Shown one piece after another: positions 6,329 through 8,866 of a stretch of DNA of 8,866 nt. A model generated the notes under the pieces. The model did no database searches and was not told the origin of the DNA. It worked only from the letters and a program-made list of their open reading frames with translations. The DNA comes from Myxococcales bacterium (lineage in GTDB: Bacteria > Myxococcota_A > Polyangia > Polyangiales > Polyangiaceae), in assembly GCA_013298325.1 (NCBI GenBank), contig JAAFHJ010000171.1:1-8866 (forward strand). Reading direction: 5' to 3'. The position numbers were made by a program, and so were the translations under genes. How positions within the stretch are numbered: the first letter of the stretch is position 1; every line of letters begins with the position of its first letter.

Positions 6329-7441
6329 ATGGCCACACGCCCCAGCGTTGCTCTCGTCGTCGCAACGATTCTGCTCTCGAGCGGATGCGTCTCAAATACA
6401 CCAAGCATTCCAAGGATCGCCATCAGTCCGGGAGCTTCTGAGAGGCTGGCGCGCTTCGGGGGTGGGCGCCCCTTCGACGGTGACCGGGACGGGGAACCAC
6501 CCCACGCGCCGTCTCGCGATGCCGAGGTTCGCGGGGAGGAAGGGGCCGATGCCGACGGGGCCTTTGTCCGCTTGCAGAGCGGAACTGCCAGTTTTCGCGT
6601 GCGATGCGGCTCCGTCGAGCCCTTTGATACCCGCCTCGGCGGCCCCGGCGCCAGCGGCCGACTGGCCCTCGGGCCGGCGCCCGTCGATCGCTGCCGCGTC
6701 CTTCGTGGGCGGCCGGCGAAAACCGCGGAAGGGTCCGGTTTTGAAGCGGTTTTTGCCGCCGATATTGCCGACGGTGGCGCCGCCACGACGACAGTCCGCC
6801 TCCTCGCCGGCGATCGCGGCGTCCTGGTGGAGACCGTCGTCGACGACGGCAACGGCACTGCGATCGTCGATACCGTCCCGCCGATGACGGGCCGCACAGC
6901 GACGATCGGCCGCTCACCGGCGCTTCGTGCCTGCTCCGACGGCGGCCGCGCCGTGGCGACCTATGAAGGGACCTTCGTCGTTTCCGCAGGAAAATCAGCC
7001 AAAGATGGCGCCGCTTGGGCGGTCACCGGCGCCGACGGCGTCGTCGAACTCCCCTGTGCCCCGCGAAGCGAGGGGGGGACCGCGCTGAGCACCGTCGGCG
7101 GGGCGCGCGTTTTGGTCGTTGCATCCTACACGGATGAAGCGGCCGCGGTCGTCGAGCTGGAACGGGCTGCCGGCCATGAAGTCGGCTCAGTACGCGTCAT
7201 CGATCGGATCACCGATCCGGCGTCTCGCGGGGCGGAGACAAACGGAAAAATCGACGAGGAGTTTCGGCTATTTACCGGTGACGGAAAGCCGCTCCTTGCC
7301 GGCCGTCTTCATGCCGATCGGCTCGGTCGCCCGTCGGCGGAGCTGCCCGTCGGCAGCTTCCGCTTCGGACGTGACGCCGCCCACGCAAAGCCGATCGTCG
7401 TCACCGCCGGCGCGACGACGGAAATCGCTGGCGACTGGTGA
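6329..7441 (+). CDS. Predicted lipoprotein of unknown function
   Basis: The 370-residue protein is not recognised as a whole. Residues 1-20 form a lipoprotein signal peptide ending LLSSGC (Cys20), with no Asp at +2, so outer-membrane retention is the default guess. A low-complexity charged/Gly/Pro stretch follows at about 35-78. The rest is beta-rich in appearance, with four cysteines (93, 122, 202, 243) that could form two disulfides. The last 55 residues, from FTGDGKPLLAGR through LPVGSFRFG to an ending of V-T-A-G-A-T-T-E-I, have the rhythm of a carboxypeptidase-regulatory-like (Ig-fold) domain; this is a weak resemblance. The ATG at 6329 is preferred over TTG 6326 because of GAGGAG five bases upstream. 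It is divergent from the deacetylase gene, and its TGA directly abuts the stop of the minus-strand gene that follows. Confidence 0.78.
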   Translation: MATRPSVALVVATILLSSGCVSNTPSIPRIAISPGASERLARFGGGRPFDGDRDGEPPHAPSRDAEVRGEEGADADGAFVRLQSGTASFRVRCGSVEPFDTRLGGPGASGRLALGPAPVDRCRVLRGRPAKTAEGSGFEAVFAADIADGGAATTTVRLLAGDRGVLVETVVDDGNGTAIVDTVPPMTGRTATIGRSPALRACSDGGRAVATYEGTFVVSAGKSAKDGAAWAVTGADGVVELPCAPRSEGGTALSTVGGARVLVVASYTDEAAAVVELERAAGHEVGSVRVIDRITDPASRGAETNGKIDEEFRLFTGDGKPLLAGRLHADRLGRPSAELPVGSFRFGRDAAHAKPIVVTAGATTEIAGDW

Positions 7442-7906
7442 TCAGTGGGCCAGGCAGAGCGCGACGGCGACCGTTGTGACCGCTGCGACGCACAGCCCGG
7501 CGAACGCGGTCACGGCGACCTTGCCGCTGTGGGGGATCGCGGTGCTCGACCAGAGGGCGAGGATCCCGATCGGCGGCGCCAAACAGAGCAAAAGTCCTAC
7601 AAGAACCGGATCATCCCAGCGGTTGCTCGGGGGCTTGCTCGGAGCGATCGCGTCAAATCGCACGCGTTCTTGGCCGACGGGCCGTGATCGCGGGGTGAGC
7701 GGGAGCGCCACGCCGCCGCGATCGGCACGCTTGAGGACGTCGTGCCAGACTTTTCCGGCGTCGTCGTACTCAAGAACCATGCAATTTCGCAGCTTTCGAT
7801 TCGGCGACCGGTGGGGCGGAGCGACGCGCGCCGGGCGCTCGACGTCCGGCAGGCCGGTGAGGGTGACCGGCGCGATGCGAAAGGAACTGCTGCTGGTGGC
7901 GCGCAT
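7442..7906 (-). CDS. Hypothetical two-helix membrane protein
   Basis: The 154-residue product has no recognised family. Residues 1-97 are polar and arginine-rich, including a segment LEYDDAGKVWHDVLKRADRGG (45-65). Two hydrophobic helices follow, at about 101-119 and 130-152, joined by a short turn containing Pro, His and Lys. The positive charge before the first helix suggests the N-terminal part is cytoplasmic and the protein sits in the inner membrane as a hairpin. Third positions are G/C-rich through the whole frame, which supports coding from the ATG at 7906; no strong Shine-Dalgarno sequence precedes it, and ATG 7780 is an alternative. The stop codon touches that of the convergent lipoprotein gene. 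A tandem 12-base direct repeat lies 44-67 bases upstream of the start. Confidence 0.7.
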   Translation of the reverse strand: MRATSSSSFRIAPVTLTGLPDVERPARVAPPHRSPNRKLRNCMVLEYDDAGKVWHDVLKRADRGGVALPLTPRSRPVGQERVRFDAIAPSKPPSNRWDDPVLVGLLLCLAPPIGILALWSSTAIPHSGKVAVTAFAGLCVAAVTTVAVALCLAH

Positions 7907-7949
7907 GACTTGGCGATCACACTAGCCGAATGGGGGGCGCCGTCGAGCG

Positions 7950-7973
7950 ATACGTTGCGAAATACGTTGCAAA
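7950..7973. repeat. Two tandem 12-base direct repeats upstream of the membrane protein gene
   Basis: ATACGTTGCGAA is followed immediately by ATACGTTGCAAA, 11 of 12 bases identical. The pair lies 44 bases upstream of the minus-strand start at 7906. The 12-base period is close to a helical turn, so both units would face the same side of the DNA, as in a tandem regulator site. It could also be chance. Confidence 0.4.
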
Positions 7974-8027
7974 AAAGTGACGCTTGGGCGCACTTCCGCC
8001 GCGTCAAATCAAGCTGCCAAAATGCCG

Positions 8028-8058
8028 AAAAGGGTCCCGCGGTTTTCCGCGGAACCCT
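8028..8058 (-). terminator. Rho-independent terminator of the tRNA-Pro gene
   Basis: AGGGTCCCGCGG (8031-8042) pairs with CCGCGGAACCCT (8047-8058) across a four-base loop; the only flaw is one G-T pair in the minus-strand transcript. On the minus strand the stem is followed by TTTT and then TTTT again within 10 bases. It starts two bases after the tRNA discriminator base. Confidence 0.85.
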
Positions 8059-8059
8059 C

Positions 8060-8135
<76 letters not shown>

Positions 8136-8169
8136 TCCTCGTTACGGCATGCACCGTGTCGATGGGCGC

Positions 8170-8198
8170 GTCCTATCGAAGCCCTTGGATGTCCGCAA
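8170..8198 (-). promoter_or_regulatory. Possible sigma70-type promoter for tRNA-Pro
   Basis: On the minus strand TTGCGG (8198-8193) and TAGGAC (8175-8170) are separated by 17 bases, and the -10-like box lies 34 bases before the mature tRNA 5' end. The -35 box matches four of six consensus positions and the -10 three of six, so this is a tentative call based mainly on spacing and position. Confidence 0.3.
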
Positions 8199-8262
8199 GA
8201 GAATTCGTGGACCTACCCACCGCTTTGCCGCCACCCCGCGTTGCCCACCACGACTGGAGCCG

Positions 8263-8279
8263 GTTTTCCGGCGGAAAAC
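8263..8279. repeat. Small inverted repeat upstream of the small lipoprotein gene
   Basis: GTTTTCC and GGAAAAC flank a three-base GGC spacer, a perfect 7-bp inverted repeat 39 bases before the ATG at 8318. The spacer is too short for a good RNA hairpin, so a protein-binding palindrome is more plausible; an overlapping GCCGG-TTTT-CCGGC hairpin (8259-8272) is the alternative. Neither has a T tail. Confidence 0.3.
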
Positions 8280-8317
8280 GCTGGAAGTTCCCGCTTGCGA
8301 TCGGGTAGTCAGGACCA

Positions 8318-8773
8318 ATGCATCCTACCCTGAAGAAGCTGGTTCCGCTGTCGATGATCGCCACCCTTAGCCTCGCCCAAGTCGGCTGTTACGATTGGGT
8401 CGCCGTCCGCCCCTCCGACCTCCCCAAGCTCAACGCCGTCAGCTCCCAGACGGTGTCCGCGGGAACCGCGCAGGTGACGCTCATGGATGTTCGCACCGTT
8501 CGTGCCCCGGACGGCCGCCTTGTAGAGATTCGTGGCGCCCATGACGTTGAGGTCACCGCCGACGGCGCAACGGTCTCCTTTGAGCATCCTGTCGAGGCGA
8601 AGGTCGCCGACGAAACGCTTACTGTTGCCGGTAAGAACCGGGAAGACACCCCGTTCACGCTCGGGAAGGTCCAGAAGGTTGAAGTCAGCCAGTATGCGCC
8701 AGGCAAGACAATGGCGGTGCTCCTCGTCGTCGCCCTTGCCCCACTCGCGGTAGTCTTCGCCGCAAGCAGGTAA
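8318..8773 (+). CDS. Small lipoprotein-like envelope protein, function unknown
   Basis: The 151-residue product starts MHPTLKK and has a hydrophobic signal segment (about 7-23) ending A-Q-V-G-Cys24. This is lipobox-like, although Gln at -3 is unusual. The soluble part (25-125) looks beta-rich. It ends in FTLGKVQKVEVSQYAPGKT, a pattern recalling small bacterial lipoproteins in which an 'I..vEV...s..KT' segment precedes a hydrophobic tail. Here too the last 20 residues or so (about 131-149) form a hydrophobic helix. The protein may therefore be anchored at both ends, or the N-terminal segment may be a plain signal peptide. No catalytic motif was seen. AGGA lies three bases before the ATG. The nearest neighbours are the tRNA-Pro upstream (opposite strand) and a possible convergent gene end downstream. 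Confidence 0.75.
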   Translation: MHPTLKKLVPLSMIATLSLAQVGCYDWVAVRPSDLPKLNAVSSQTVSAGTAQVTLMDVRTVRAPDGRLVEIRGAHDVEVTADGATVSFEHPVEAKVADETLTVAGKNREDTPFTLGKVQKVEVSQYAPGKTMAVLLVVALAPLAVVFAASR

Positions 8774-8782
8774 GCGCACCAA

Positions 8783-8866
8783 CTAACGCAATTCGTTCCA
8801 GCGCTCGGCTTCGAAGCCTACGAGAACGGTGCAGTTTGCACCTTTTTCGACGACGAGGACCGGGCG
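8783..8866 (-). CDS. Possible C-terminal end of a minus-strand gene running off the window
   Basis: The minus strand is open from the right edge to a TAG at 8783, giving 27 residues that end VGFEAERWNELR. Third-position G/C is about two-thirds, compatible with coding. The plus-strand frame over the same bases is also open, with no visible start and similar composition, so the strand call is weak. If real, the gene would be convergent with the small lipoprotein gene, nine bases apart. Confidence 0.33.
   Translation of the reverse strand, partial: RPVLVVEKGANCTVLVGFEAERWNELR

Noticed and set aside
8283..8298. Sigma54-like GG...GC element upstream of the small lipoprotein gene
   Set aside because: TGG and TTGC are present, but 12 bases separate GG from GC instead of the required 10.
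8149..8370. Small open frames on both strands between the tRNA and the small lipoprotein gene
   Set aside because: They overlap the lipoprotein start, have no ribosome-binding site and no coding-like sequence; the stretch is better read as intergenic.

Overview
The window comes from a GC-rich bacterial chromosome. Third codon positions are mostly G or C, and long antisense reading frames are common as a result. Several secreted or lipid-anchored proteins are present, including two deacetylases that end in a CxEGGxYCGG-type cysteine-rich module. That mix recalls Myxococcota (Deltaproteobacteria in the older sense), but the assignment rests on general resemblance only. No phage, transposon, CRISPR or plasmid genes were seen; most of the window looks like ordinary chromosome.

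Left part (1-3580): the 3' end of uvrA (excision-repair ATPase) meets argB (acetylglutamate kinase, minus strand) tail to tail, with the two stop codons sharing a CTAG palindrome. Across an 80-bp divergent gap from argB lies a two-gene plus-strand operon. Its first gene encodes a DUF3445 / heme-dependent oxidative N-demethylase alpha-subunit-like protein. Nine bases later comes an M20 zinc peptidase resembling glutamate carboxypeptidase (CPG2) and ArgE. A strong, apparently bidirectional terminator closes the operon.

Middle part (3612-6193): two tandem minus-strand paralogues, about three-quarters identical by eye, encode exported NodB-type polysaccharide deacetylases. Each has a lipoprotein-like signal peptide, a short acidic linker, a NodB domain with intact metal-site motifs, an Ala/Pro-rich linker and a six-cysteine C-terminal module. 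A terminator separates them, so they may be expressed independently. This is the most distinctive part of the window.

Right part (6194-8866): a predicted lipoprotein of unknown function runs divergently from the upstream deacetylase and abuts, stop to stop, a minus-strand two-helix membrane protein. Next come a minus-strand tRNA-Pro(GGG) with a hairpin terminator, a small plus-strand lipoprotein-like protein with a C-terminal hydrophobic helix, and a possible gene end at the right edge.

No clearly new multi-gene system could be identified. The best leads are the duplicated deacetylases with conserved cysteines, the N-demethylase-like/M20 operon beside argB, and the lineage-specific-looking envelope proteins.
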